Source: Trueperaceae bacterium
GTDB taxonomy: Bacteria > Deinococcota > Deinococci > Deinococcales > Trueperaceae
Direction: 5' to 3'
NCBI GenBank assembly: GCA_007122815.1
Contig: SKSV01000387.1
Span: forward strand, 1-11,647
DNA: 11,647 nt
Position numbers and translations under genes: made by a program. Below the pieces are notes generated by a model. It made no database searches. It was not told where the DNA came from and saw only the letters and a list, made by a program, of their open reading frames with translations. Below are positions 1 to 6,063 of this stretch, piece after piece. How positions within the stretch are numbered: the stretch's first letter is position 1; each line of letters starts with the position of its first letter.

Positions 1-99
1 ATCGACGACTTCGACGCCATCCGCGCCGAAGAGATCGCCAGCGAACGCGGCAAAGGCCTCTCCGCCAGCGACGTCCACGCCCTACGCAACGAACTCGTG
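1..99 (+). repeat. Copy 1 of cytochrome domain tail repeat (copy 2 at 580-678)
   Basis: Bases 1-78 match 580-657 at 73 of 78 positions. Four of the five differences are synonymous. After that the copies diverge. The offset is 579 bases (193 codons), the length of one linker plus haem domain, which indicates a domain-sized tandem duplication inside the cytochrome gene. Confidence 0.85.
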
Positions 100-690
100 T
101 TCCAAGACGACACCGACACCGCAGACGAACCCGAAGTCGTCGCCGAGCCAGAAGAACCCGAAGCCGAGGAACCCGAAGTCGTCGCCGAGCCCGAAGCCGA
201 AGAACCCGCCGAACCGGCCGAGCCGGAACCCGCCGCGGAGGAACCCGCCGAGCCGGAGGCCGCCGAGGCCCCAGCCGACCCCAGCTTCGACACCGAACTC
301 GGCGCCACCACCTACAGCAACTGCATCGGCTGCCACCAAGCCACCGGCGCGGGTATCCCTGGGGCCTTCCCGCCGCTCGAGGGTCACGCCGCGAGGTTGT
401 ACAACGCCGAGGGTGGACGGGCCTACCTGATCGACATGATGCTCTACGGGGTGCAGGGGCAGATCATGGTGAACGGGACCAGCTACAACGGCGTGATGCC
501 AGGCTGGTCGCAGCTCTCCGACGAGGCGGTTGCCGCCGTCCTAAACCACACCCTCGTCGAATGGGGCAACGACGAACTCATCGACGACTTCGACGCCATC
601 GGCGCCGAAGAGATCGCCAGCGAACGCGGTAAGGGTCTTTCCGCCAGCGACGTCCACCGACTCCGCGGCGAGCTCGACCTCAGTCGCTAG
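1..690 (+). CDS. Multidomain c-type cytochrome, 3' part (5' end outside window)
   Basis: The frame is open from base 1 and ends at TAG 688-690, giving 229 visible residues. The first 32 residues (IDDFDAI...LRNEL) are the tail of a cytochrome c domain. A Pro/Glu/Ala linker follows (about residues 34-95), then a full class I cytochrome c domain. Its haem-binding CIGCH is encoded at 322-336 (C108, C111, H112), and the likely distal haem ligand is M166 in GVMPGW. The domain ends in nearly the same tail as the first (29 of 32 residues identical), so the protein has at least two tandem haem domains. A GTG at 97 could begin a shorter ORF but lies inside this continuous frame and has no clear ribosome site. 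The family transfers electrons outside the membrane. With ctaG directly downstream, a role in feeding a terminal oxidase is inferred. The cytochrome call is strong; the partner is unproven. Confidence 0.88.
   Translation: MDDFDAIRAEEIASERGKGLSASDVHALRNELVFQDDTDTADEPEVVAEPEEPEAEEPEVVAEPEAEEPAEPAEPEPAAEEPAEPEAAEAPADPSFDTELGATTYSNCIGCHQATGAGIPGAFPPLEGHAARLYNAEGGRAYLIDMMLYGVQGQIMVNGTSYNGVMPGWSQLSDEAVAAVLNHTLVEWGNDELIDDFDAIGAEEIASERGKGLSASDVHRLRGELDLSR
127..210 (+). repeat. Tandem 42-base duplication in the acidic linker
   Basis: Two adjacent 42-base units (127-168 and 169-210) each begin with the same 23 bases and encode EPEVVAEPEEPEAE and EPEVVAEPEAEEPA. They build the Pro/Glu-rich tether between haem domains. 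The rest of the linker, to about 280, continues the same composition in less regular form. Confidence 0.8.
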
Positions 691-708
691 CGGCGAGGAG
701 AGGCGATA

Positions 709-1584
709 GTGTTCCCCTTCGCCGACGACCCTCTGGTCATCGTAGGTTGGCAGTTGGACCCCGTCCTGATCGGCGGGATGCTCGCACTGGCGGTCGCCTA
801 CGCGCTCGCGGTGGGACCTCTGCGCGAACGCCTCTCCCCCGGCGCCCCGTTCGACGCAGGACGTGCTGCGTTGTTCGGTGTCGGCCTGTTGCTCTTCTAC
901 CTGGTCGAGGGTTCTCCGCTGCACGACTTGGCGGAGCGTTACCTGCTATCGGCCCACATGGTCCAGCACCTCCTGCTGTCCTACGTGGTGGCACGCCTGT
1001 TCCTGGTAGGGGTGCCGGCGTGGCTGTGGCGAAGCCTGCTTCTGAACAAGGTCATGGCGCCCGTGTCGAAGCGTGTGCTGCGTCCGACCGTGACCTTCGT
1101 GGTCTTCTCGGGGTTCTTCGCTCTCTGGCACGTCCCGGTGATCTACGAGGGTGCGTTGATGAACCCCACCCTTCACCACGTGGAGCACCTCGTCTTCCTG
1201 GTCACCTCGATGATGCTCTGGTGGCCGATCCTGAGCCCGCTCCCCGAGCTGCCGAGGGCTCCGCACCTGGTGCAGCTCGCCTACCTCTTCACCGTCCCGA
1301 TCGCCCAGCTGCCCGTGTTCGGTGCCATCACCTTCTCGCCCGACGTCGTCTACCGCACCTACGAGATCGCGCCACGCGTTTACCCGTGGCTCTCGGCGAT
1401 GGGTGACCAGGCGCTAGCCGGCGCCATCATGAAGGTGATGGGGTTGGCCTTCTTCAGCGTGCCTTTTGCGCGCATCTTCTTCGATTGGTACCGGCGCGAG
1501 AACAGTCGGTCGATCACGCAGCGAGACATGCGCCGCAGCGTCGAGCCGGGGCCCCTGGGCACCGAGGGCGCGAGGGCCAGGTGA
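709..1584 (+). CDS. ctaG: Cytochrome c oxidase assembly factor CtaG (caa3 type)
   Basis: This 291-residue polytopic membrane protein of the CtaG/caa3_CtaG family is needed in characterised bacteria to assemble active caa3 oxidase, probably at the copper step. Family features are visible: SAHMVQH (H83, H87), FALWH (H141), an HHxxH cluster (H156, H157, H160), MLWWPILSP (169-177) and GDQALAG (232-238). About seven hydrophobic segments can be seen, near residues 18-38, 53-67, 82-106, 128-146, 158-178, 186-206 and 232-258. The GTG start at 709 has a strong purine-rich ribosome site, GAGGAGAGG at 695-703, five bases upstream. The gene begins 18 bases after the cytochrome stop and shares a GTGA overlap with the next gene, so it is likely cotranscribed with both. 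This is not the unrelated Cox11-type protein also called CtaG. Confidence 0.92.
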   Translation: MFPFADDPLVIVGWQLDPVLIGGMLALAVAYALAVGPLRERLSPGAPFDAGRAALFGVGLLLFYLVEGSPLHDLAERYLLSAHMVQHLLLSYVVARLFLVGVPAWLWRSLLLNKVMAPVSKRVLRPTVTFVVFSGFFALWHVPVIYEGALMNPTLHHVEHLVFLVTSMMLWWPILSPLPELPRAPHLVQLAYLFTVPIAQLPVFGAITFSPDVVYRTYEIAPRVYPWLSAMGDQALAGAIMKVMGLAFFSVPFARIFFDWYRRENSRSITQRDMRRSVEPGPLGTEGARAR

Positions 1585-2246
1585 ACGTGGACCCTAGGAG
1601 CGACCCTGGCGCTGGCGCGCACGTTGAGGCGCTCGCCTTCGATTGGGGCGGAGTGTTCACGGTGGGAACGTTCGATGGTCGCGCGGTGGAGGCTCTCGCC
1701 AACCTGCTCGCGCGCACGCAGGACGAGGTCGCCCAGGTCTACTACCCGCTGATGGAACGCTTCGAGGTCGGCGAGTTCGACCTGTCCGGCTTCCAGCAGC
1801 GCCTGACCGCGGGGCTGCGCGCCAGCGTAGACGCCGACGCGTTCCGCGAGGCATTCCTCGGCGCCCATCTCGAGCGCCGCGCCATGTACGAGCTCGTCGC
1901 CCGCCTACCCGAAACGTACGCGGTTGCGATGCTGTCGAACAACGTGCCCGAGCTCTGCGACCGGGTGAGGTCCGATCCTCGCCTCACGCGTATCGAGGCT
2001 TTCGTGTTCAGCAACGAGATCGGCGTGCGGAAGCCCGACGTCCACGCCTTCGCGGCGCTGAGCGAAGCGCTGGGTTCGCCACCCGAGACGACCGTGTTCA
2101 TCGACGACAACGCCCGTAACGTCGAGGCCTGCCAAGATCTCGGGTTCCAAGGCGTGCTGCTCGATACTCCGGCTGGCTTCGCCGAACGCTGGCGCACACT
2201 GCTGCCCAACCTGGCCGCCCTGGTGTCAGGGCCGGCCTGGGATTGA
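1581..2246 (+). CDS. HAD-superfamily hydrolase, subfamily IA-like
   Basis: This 221-residue protein has all four HAD motifs: motif I FDWGGVFT (nucleophile D21), motif II MLSNN (S119), motif III VRKPD (K151) and motif IV FIDDN (D175, D176). Most likely it is a cytoplasmic phosphatase of a small phosphorylated metabolite, or a haloacid dehalogenase-like enzyme. Position D+2 in motif I is Gly (G23), where many phosphatases carry the acid/base Asp. The YihX-type sugar phosphatases also have Gly there. The GTG at 1581 overlaps the ctaG stop (GTGA), implying translational coupling. A second GTG lies at 1587. The open frame extends back to 1485 but would then overlap ctaG by 100 bases, so the later start is preferred. 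The substrate cannot be named. Confidence 0.85.
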   Translation: MNVDPRSDPGAGAHVEALAFDWGGVFTVGTFDGRAVEALANLLARTQDEVAQVYYPLMERFEVGEFDLSGFQQRLTAGLRASVDADAFREAFLGAHLERRAMYELVARLPETYAVAMLSNNVPELCDRVRSDPRLTRIEAFVFSNEIGVRKPDVHAFAALSEALGSPPETTVFIDDNARNVEACQDLGFQGVLLDTPAGFAERWRTLLPNLAALVSGPAWD

Positions 2247-2256
2247 GAGGTCTCCC

Positions 2257-2646
2257 TTGTCCCGGTCGGACGATCGCGACGCGCCGCTGCCACTGGGCGA
2301 CGACCGCACACCGCTCGGCACCCGCCCCATGAAGCTGCTGCAGGGCTACGTGTGGCATCCGCGCGAGATGGACATCGACCTAGCCGACTACCTGCCGCGC
2401 GAGCTCGACCCGGACGTTCACGTCCTGTGGGATGCCATGCCCGCCGCTCCCTTCACTTTCTTCGACGACGGCACTCTCGCCGCGACCCAGCAGGTGTACC
2501 AACTCACCGTGATGCGCTTCGTGCCGCCCGAGGACGATCCCGCAGCCCTGTTGCCGTGGCTGGCCGAGACGCTCCACGAGGCCTTGGAGCGCTCGCCACG
2601 GGAGGTGGGTTGGCAGGTCTTGGCCGACCTGCGCGAGCTCGCTTGA
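2257..2646 (+). CDS. Small protein of unknown function
   Basis: I do not recognise this 129-residue protein. The TTG start at 2257 is supported by GAGAGG (2245-2250) six bases upstream and by the ten-base gap after the HAD gene. An ATG at 2329 (MKLLQGYVWHP) would give 105 residues but has no ribosome site in front. The N-terminal 25 residues are polar and charged. The remainder looks like a compact soluble fold: an aromatic segment (YVWHPREMDIDLADYLP, 31-47), VLWDAMPAAPFTFFDDG (56-72), then an amphipathic C-terminal helix region (97-129). There is no signal peptide, membrane segment or Cys pair. It is last in the cytochrome-ctaG-HAD unit, and a convergent gene starts 43 bases on. It is real by codon composition and spacing; the function is open. 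Confidence 0.7.
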   Translation: MSRSDDRDAPLPLGDDRTPLGTRPMKLLQGYVWHPREMDIDLADYLPRELDPDVHVLWDAMPAAPFTFFDDGTLAATQQVYQLTVMRFVPPEDDPAALLPWLAETLHEALERSPREVGWQVLADLRELA

Positions 2647-2689
2647 GCGGGGACTAGCTCGTCGCCCTCCCGTGATCACCGGCGTCGCC

Positions 2690-3844
2690 TCAGTAACGGT
2701 AGATCGCTAGCGCGAGCTTGTCGCCGGGAAGGCGCTCAGCGGGCACCACCACGACCTCGCCCCGGGTGCGCAGGACGGCTTCGGCCAGGTCGTCGAGGAG
2801 GTCTCTGGCGTCCGGTCGCGCGGCGCTGCCAGGCTCGACGCTCGCCGACGCCGGCCCGAAGCGCCCGTGGAGCTCCTCGTCCGCCGCGACCAGAAGCACT
2901 TCGACACGCCCCTCGACCGCGGCGCGCGCGATCTCCTCCACGTCATCAGCACCGAGGTCGCGAGCACGAGCGCCGCCGTAACGCTCGAGCAGGTCATCGA
3001 TGCGCCCCTCGTAGAGCGGATCCAGGACCTTCCACGCGCGCTCGCGCAAGGTCGCTGTGTCCAGGGCCTCCGGGTTCGCCTCGATGCCTTCGGCGAGCAG
3101 GTACGGGTTGTGGCTCAACTCCCTGAACGGGGTGTGGTGCTCGGGTAGGGCGGCGAGCAGTAGTGGCAGTTGGGAGGGCTTCGAGGCGTGCTCGAGGACC
3201 ACCCTATCCACGTAGCGGAAGAAGCGCGCGGTGTCTACCTCTGCGGCCTCGGCCTTGCCGCCGTGTCCGTGATGCATCGCGGCCTCGCCGGCACCACCTC
3301 CCTTCATGCCGTAGGACGCGACCGTCAGGTGCGGCTCCTCCTTGTCCTCACCCAGCGCCTCGCTGATGGTCAGCGGTACGCCGTCGAGTTCGAGCCGGTC
3401 GAGTGCGTAGCGATCCCCCTCGAAGAGCCGCGCCTCGTGCAGACTCAGACCCAGGATCTGGAAGCGGTCAGCGGACTGTAGCGCACGCAGCAGCGGCTTC
3501 AGGTGGAAGCGGTCGCTCACCACCACGCGCTCCTGGACGAGGTGCTGCAGGTCGATCAGCTCGAAGCGCTCAGGAGACACGAGCACGCCGAGCCCTTCGG
3601 TGCGGTGGGTCCAGAACACCTTGTCGTCCTCTAGCTCGCGAAGGCGTCCGAGCAGCGCATCGGCCAGTCGCTCGGGGTACGCGTGGCGCAAGGCAGCCTC
3701 CGCGTCGCGCACCAGGTTCCGGTAGCGGATGGGGTCCTGGTCGCGCTCGGGCCGCTGGCGGTGGGTGGGTTGGTAGATCGACACGCAAGGCGGGTCGTGG
3801 ACGTCGAGGAGTTCGATTAGGCGATCGCTGGTGAACTGGCGCAT
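2690..3844 (-). CDS. baeRF-family protein (bacterial archaeo-eukaryotic release factor relative)
   Basis: This 384-residue soluble protein resembles bacterial relatives of archaeal/eukaryotic release factor 1 and Pelota. Characteristic pieces are the N-terminal PPCVSIYQPTHR (18-29) and DPIRYRNLVRDAE (37-49), the middle DKVFWTHRTEGLGVLVSP (74-91), FRYVDRVVLEH (209-219), and a C-terminal domain with VEVLLVAADEELHG (314-327) and the terminal AIYRY. In true release factors a GGQ loop enters the peptidyl transferase centre. Here the matching region is a Gly/His-rich stretch (GMKGGG 179-184, HHGHGG 191-196) with no GGQ. Such proteins are predicted to act on stalled or stressed ribosomes, but this is not tested for this family. 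The start at 3844 is chosen because AAGGAGG (3849-3855 on this strand) lies four bases upstream. A longer frame to 3883 exists and would cover that site. It is monocistronic and divergent from the MFS gene. Confidence 0.75.
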   Translation of the reverse strand: MRQFTSDRLIELLDVHDPPCVSIYQPTHRQRPERDQDPIRYRNLVRDAEAALRHAYPERLADALLGRLRELEDDKVFWTHRTEGLGVLVSPERFELIDLQHLVQERVVVSDRFHLKPLLRALQSADRFQILGLSLHEARLFEGDRYALDRLELDGVPLTISEALGEDKEEPHLTVASYGMKGGGAGEAAMHHGHGGKAEAAEVDTARFFRYVDRVVLEHASKPSQLPLLLAALPEHHTPFRELSHNPYLLAEGIEANPEALDTATLRERAWKVLDPLYEGRIDDLLERYGGARARDLGADDVEEIARAAVEGRVEVLLVAADEELHGRFGPASASVEPGSAARPDARDLLDDLAEAVLRTRGEVVVVPAERLPGDKLALAIYRY

Positions 3845-3848
3845 GGAG

Positions 3849-3855
3849 CCTCCTT
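3849..3855 (-). promoter_or_regulatory. Ribosome binding site setting the baeRF start
   Basis: AAGGAGG on the minus strand, four bases before ATG 3844. The same four-base spacing recurs for the carboxylase (7622-7627) and MscS (6054-6058) genes, which supports the start choices. Confidence 0.75.
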
Positions 3856-3899
3856 CGCGCGCAGAGCTCCGCTCGTCGGTCAACCTCTAGCTTCACCCG

Positions 3900-3905
3900 A
3901 TGGTA
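3900..3905 (-). promoter_or_regulatory. Possible -10 element for the baeRF gene
   Basis: TACCAT on the minus strand fits the TAnnnT pattern and leaves a leader of about 50 bases containing the ribosome site. No convincing -35 hexamer lies at the right distance. The expected -35 region falls at the edge of the 22-base repeat array. Confidence 0.25.
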
Positions 3906-3924
3906 CGCCCGCGCGAGCCGAAGT

Positions 3925-3990
3925 TGCGTCGCTCTGCGACCAACGGCGCGTCGCTGCACCACCGATGGCGCGTCGCTGCACGACCGACGG
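3925..3990. repeat. Three tandem 22-base repeats in a divergent intergenic region
   Basis: Units lie at 3925-3946, 3947-3968 and 3969-3990, with no spacer. Units 2 and 3 agree at 20 of 22 positions and units 1 and 3 at 17 of 22. The shared core is GCGTCGCT followed by a G/C-rich half ending in ACGG or ATGG. Unit 1 contains a perfect inverted repeat, GTCGC-TCT-GCGAC (3928-3940). The period is about two helical turns, so all units face the same side of DNA, as expected for cooperative binding of a regulator. The array ends 18 bases before the predicted -10 of the MFS gene. Confidence 0.6.
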
Positions 3991-4008
3991 GGCGCACCTG
4001 ACGCGTGG

Positions 4009-4014
4009 TAGCGT
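4009..4014 (+). promoter_or_regulatory. Probable -10 element, leaderless MFS transcript
   Basis: TAGCGT (TAnnnT) is six bases before ATG 4021, and no Shine-Dalgarno sequence precedes that ATG. This spacing would place the transcription start on or next to the ATG. The region 17 bases upstream (3986-3991) is a poor -35 match and overlaps the end of the 22-base repeats, so activation by a bound protein is possible. Confidence 0.45.
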
Positions 4015-4020
4015 CCGCGC

Positions 4021-5256
4021 ATGTCGCGCGGAGCGGGAGGCCGCCGCTGGGCAGTGGTGGCGGTCTTCCTGCTGGCCTACTGGTTGTCATTCTTCTACCG
4101 CTCGACGAACGCCGTCATCGCCGACGACCTGACGCGTGACGTCGGCATCGGCGCCGGCGCGCTAGGTCTCATGACCAGCCTCTTCTTCCTGACCTTCGCG
4201 GCGGTCCAGCTCCCCCTCGGTTCGGCCCTCGACCGCTTCGGTGCGCGCTTCGTCACCCCGGCACTGCTCCTCGCGGCAGTCGCGGGGAGCGCGCTGTTCG
4301 CGCTCGCGGACACCTTCACGGGGCTGGCGGTGGGCCGCGCGCTGATCGGGCTGGGCATGGCGGGGGTGCTGATGGGCTCGCTCAAGGCGTTCGCGTCCTT
4401 GTTCCCACCAACCGCGTTCGCCAGCGTCTCCAGCCTCTTCGTCGGGCTCGGTTCGTTAGGCGCCCTGGCCGCGGCCACCCCCCTCGCCTGGCTGGCGAGC
4501 ACCGTGGGCTGGCGCGCGGTCTTCGGCTGGGGAGCGCTGCTCGTGCTCCTCGCTGCCGCCGCGATTGTGCTGGTCGCTCGCGAGCCCGTTGGCGCGCGGC
4601 GGATCACCTCGACGGCGAGCGGAGCGGGCGGCTTCAGCCGGGTCTTCCGTGACGAGGACTTCTGGCGCTTCGCACCACTGACGCTCGCGGTCACCGGCGG
4701 CCTGTTCGCCTGGCAGGGCCTCTGGGCCGGGCCCTTCCTCACTCAGCGCCTCGGCCTGGAAGCGCTGGCGGCCGGTAACGTCCTGATGGCTATGGGTCTG
4801 GGCGTCACGGCCGGGTTCTTGGGGAGCGGGTTCGTCGCGGCGCGCTTCGGGGTGGCGCGAACCGTCGCCGGTGGAGCCGGTGCCTTCCTCCTCGCGCTCC
4901 TGCTGCTCCTGCTGGCGACGCCTTCCTGGCCGGTCGCGGCGCTTCAGGCGCTGGCGGCCGCTCTCGGGGTTGCGGGGGCGAGCAACGTGCTCTCCTACTC
5001 CCTGGCTCGCGACGCCTTCCCGGAGATGACCGGGCGCGCCGTGACCGCCGTCAACCTCTTCGGGATCGGCGGCGGGGCACTGCTGCAATGGGGCCTCGGT
5101 GTTGTGGTCGGGGCCTTCCCCAGCGTCGCGGGGGCGCATCCGCCGATCGCCTTCCAGGCTGCGCTGGCAGTGACCGCGGCGCTGGTGCTGGTGACCCTGG
5201 TGCGGTTCGCTCCGCTCACGCGGCCGGGCGCTCGTCCTGACCCTGGACGGGGATGA
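4021..5256 (+). CDS. Major facilitator superfamily transporter
   Basis: This 411-residue, very hydrophobic protein has about twelve membrane segments in two halves. The loop between helices 2 and 3 carries MFS motif A (PLGSALDRFGARFV, 65-78, with D71, R72, G74, R76). The segment around GRALIGLGMAGVLMG (roughly 105-119) resembles the helix 4 signature of the family. The N-terminal FFYRSTNAVIADDL is typical of the organic anion/sugar phosphate and nitrate-type porter groups, but the substrate cannot be read from sequence. Length is normal. The ATG at 4021 has no ribosome site and sits six bases after a -10-like hexamer, suggesting a leaderless message. It is divergent from the baeRF gene, and its last 41 bases overlap the end of the convergent MscS gene. 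Confidence 0.88.
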   Translation: MSRGAGGRRWAVVAVFLLAYWLSFFYRSTNAVIADDLTRDVGIGAGALGLMTSLFFLTFAAVQLPLGSALDRFGARFVTPALLLAAVAGSALFALADTFTGLAVGRALIGLGMAGVLMGSLKAFASLFPPTAFASVSSLFVGLGSLGALAAATPLAWLASTVGWRAVFGWGALLVLLAAAAIVLVAREPVGARRITSTASGAGGFSRVFRDEDFWRFAPLTLAVTGGLFAWQGLWAGPFLTQRLGLEALAAGNVLMAMGLGVTAGFLGSGFVAARFGVARTVAGGAGAFLLALLLLLLATPSWPVAALQALAAALGVAGASNVLSYSLARDAFPEMTGRAVTAVNLFGIGGGALLQWGLGVVVGAFPSVAGAHPPIAFQAALAVTAALVLVTLVRFAPLTRPGARPDPGRG

Positions 5257-6049
5257 GGTGCACGTCCCGCTGCGGGAAGGGGATGCTTATGCCCTCGGCG
5301 TCGAAGCGGGCCTTCACCGCCTCGGTCACGGCCCAGCGCGTCGTGAACAAGTCCGCGGGCGCGGTCCAGAAGCGGCACAGGAGGTCTACCGAGCTTTCGC
5401 CCAAGGCGTCGACGACCACCATCGGTTCGGGGTCTGACAGCACCCGCTCGTCCTCGGCCAGCACGGCGCGGACGGCGGCCACAGCCTTGCGCATGTCGTC
5501 GCCGTAACCGATGCCGAAGCTCAGGTCAGCGCGGCGCCGCTCCGCTTGGCTGAAGTTCTGCACCGCGTCGCCCCAGACGGAGCTGTTCGTCATGTGAACG
5601 ACCACCCCGTCGAAGGTGCGCAGCTTCGTCACGAACAGTCCCAGGTCCTCGACCATGCCGGCCGTGCCGCCCACCAGCACTGCGTCGCCGATCCGGAAGG
5701 GCCGCAAGGTGAGGAGCAGCACTCCCGCGGCGACGTTCCCAAGCGCCCCCTGCAGGGAGAGACCGATGGCGAGGCCGGTGGCGCCGATGAGCGCCACGAG
5801 GCTGGTGGTCTGCACACCGAAGCGGTCGAGCACCGCTATGAGCGCGAAGACCAGGACCAGCCCGCGCAGCACACGTCCGGCCACGCCCGCGAGGGCGGCG
5901 TCTAGTCGCGACTTGCGAACGGCTAGAGCGCGTACGGTCCGCTCCACCCAGCCGGCGAAGATCCAACCGAGCGCCAGGATAAGCGCGGCTGCGAGCACGT
6001 TCAGGCCGAGTGCTACCAGGGTGTCGATGCCTGTCGGGGTGAGTTCCAT
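5216..6049 (-). CDS. MscS-family small-conductance mechanosensitive channel
   Basis: This 277-residue inner-membrane channel opens under membrane tension and releases solutes during osmotic downshock. Its length is close to the E. coli MscS core. It has three membrane segments (about 12-34, 60-78, 85-116). The last is the Gly/Ala-rich pore helix (GLAIGLSLQGALGNVAAGV, 92-110), followed by the beta domain (PFRIGDAV, 117-124; NSSVWGDAVQNFS, 155-167) and the cytoplasmic alpha/beta domain ending in GISIPFPQRDVHL (253-265). The chosen ATG at 6049 has GGAGG (6054-6058) four bases upstream. An alternative ATG at 6067 (six residues longer) overlaps the carboxylase stop as ATGA and would be translated by coupling. 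It is last in the galT operon. The 3' end overlaps the convergent MFS gene by 41 bases. Confidence 0.9.
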   Translation of the reverse strand: MELTPTGIDTLVALGLNVLAAALILALGWIFAGWVERTVRALAVRKSRLDAALAGVAGRVLRGLVLVFALIAVLDRFGVQTTSLVALIGATGLAIGLSLQGALGNVAAGVLLLTLRPFRIGDAVLVGGTAGMVEDLGLFVTKLRTFDGVVVHMTNSSVWGDAVQNFSQAERRRADLSFGIGYGDDMRKAVAAVRAVLAEDERVLSDPEPMVVVDALGESSVDLLCRFWTAPADLFTTRWAVTEAVKARFDAEGISIPFPQRDVHLIPVQGQDERPAA

Positions 6050-6053
6050 CAAT

Positions 6054-6058
6054 CCTCC
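6054..6058 (-). promoter_or_regulatory. Ribosome binding site favouring the inner MscS start
   Basis: GGAGG on the minus strand, four bases before ATG 6049. It lies between the two candidate starts (6067 and 6049) and therefore favours the shorter protein. Confidence 0.6.
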
Positions 6059-6063
6059 GGGGG

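Noticed and set aside
82..387. Minus-strand 101-codon frame rich in Gly/Phe repeats
   Set aside because: It is the antisense shadow of the Pro/Glu linker and haem domain; the repeat pattern comes from the coding strand and there is no ribosome site.
2647..2689. Terminator between the convergent 129-residue gene and baeRF gene
   Set aside because: No stable stem or T-run is visible in the 43-base gap.
4095..4742. Minus-strand 215-codon frame inside the MFS gene
   Set aside because: It has a Ser/Ala/Arg/Pro-rich composition typical of GC-rich antisense frames, while the plus frame encodes a clear MFS protein with motif A.
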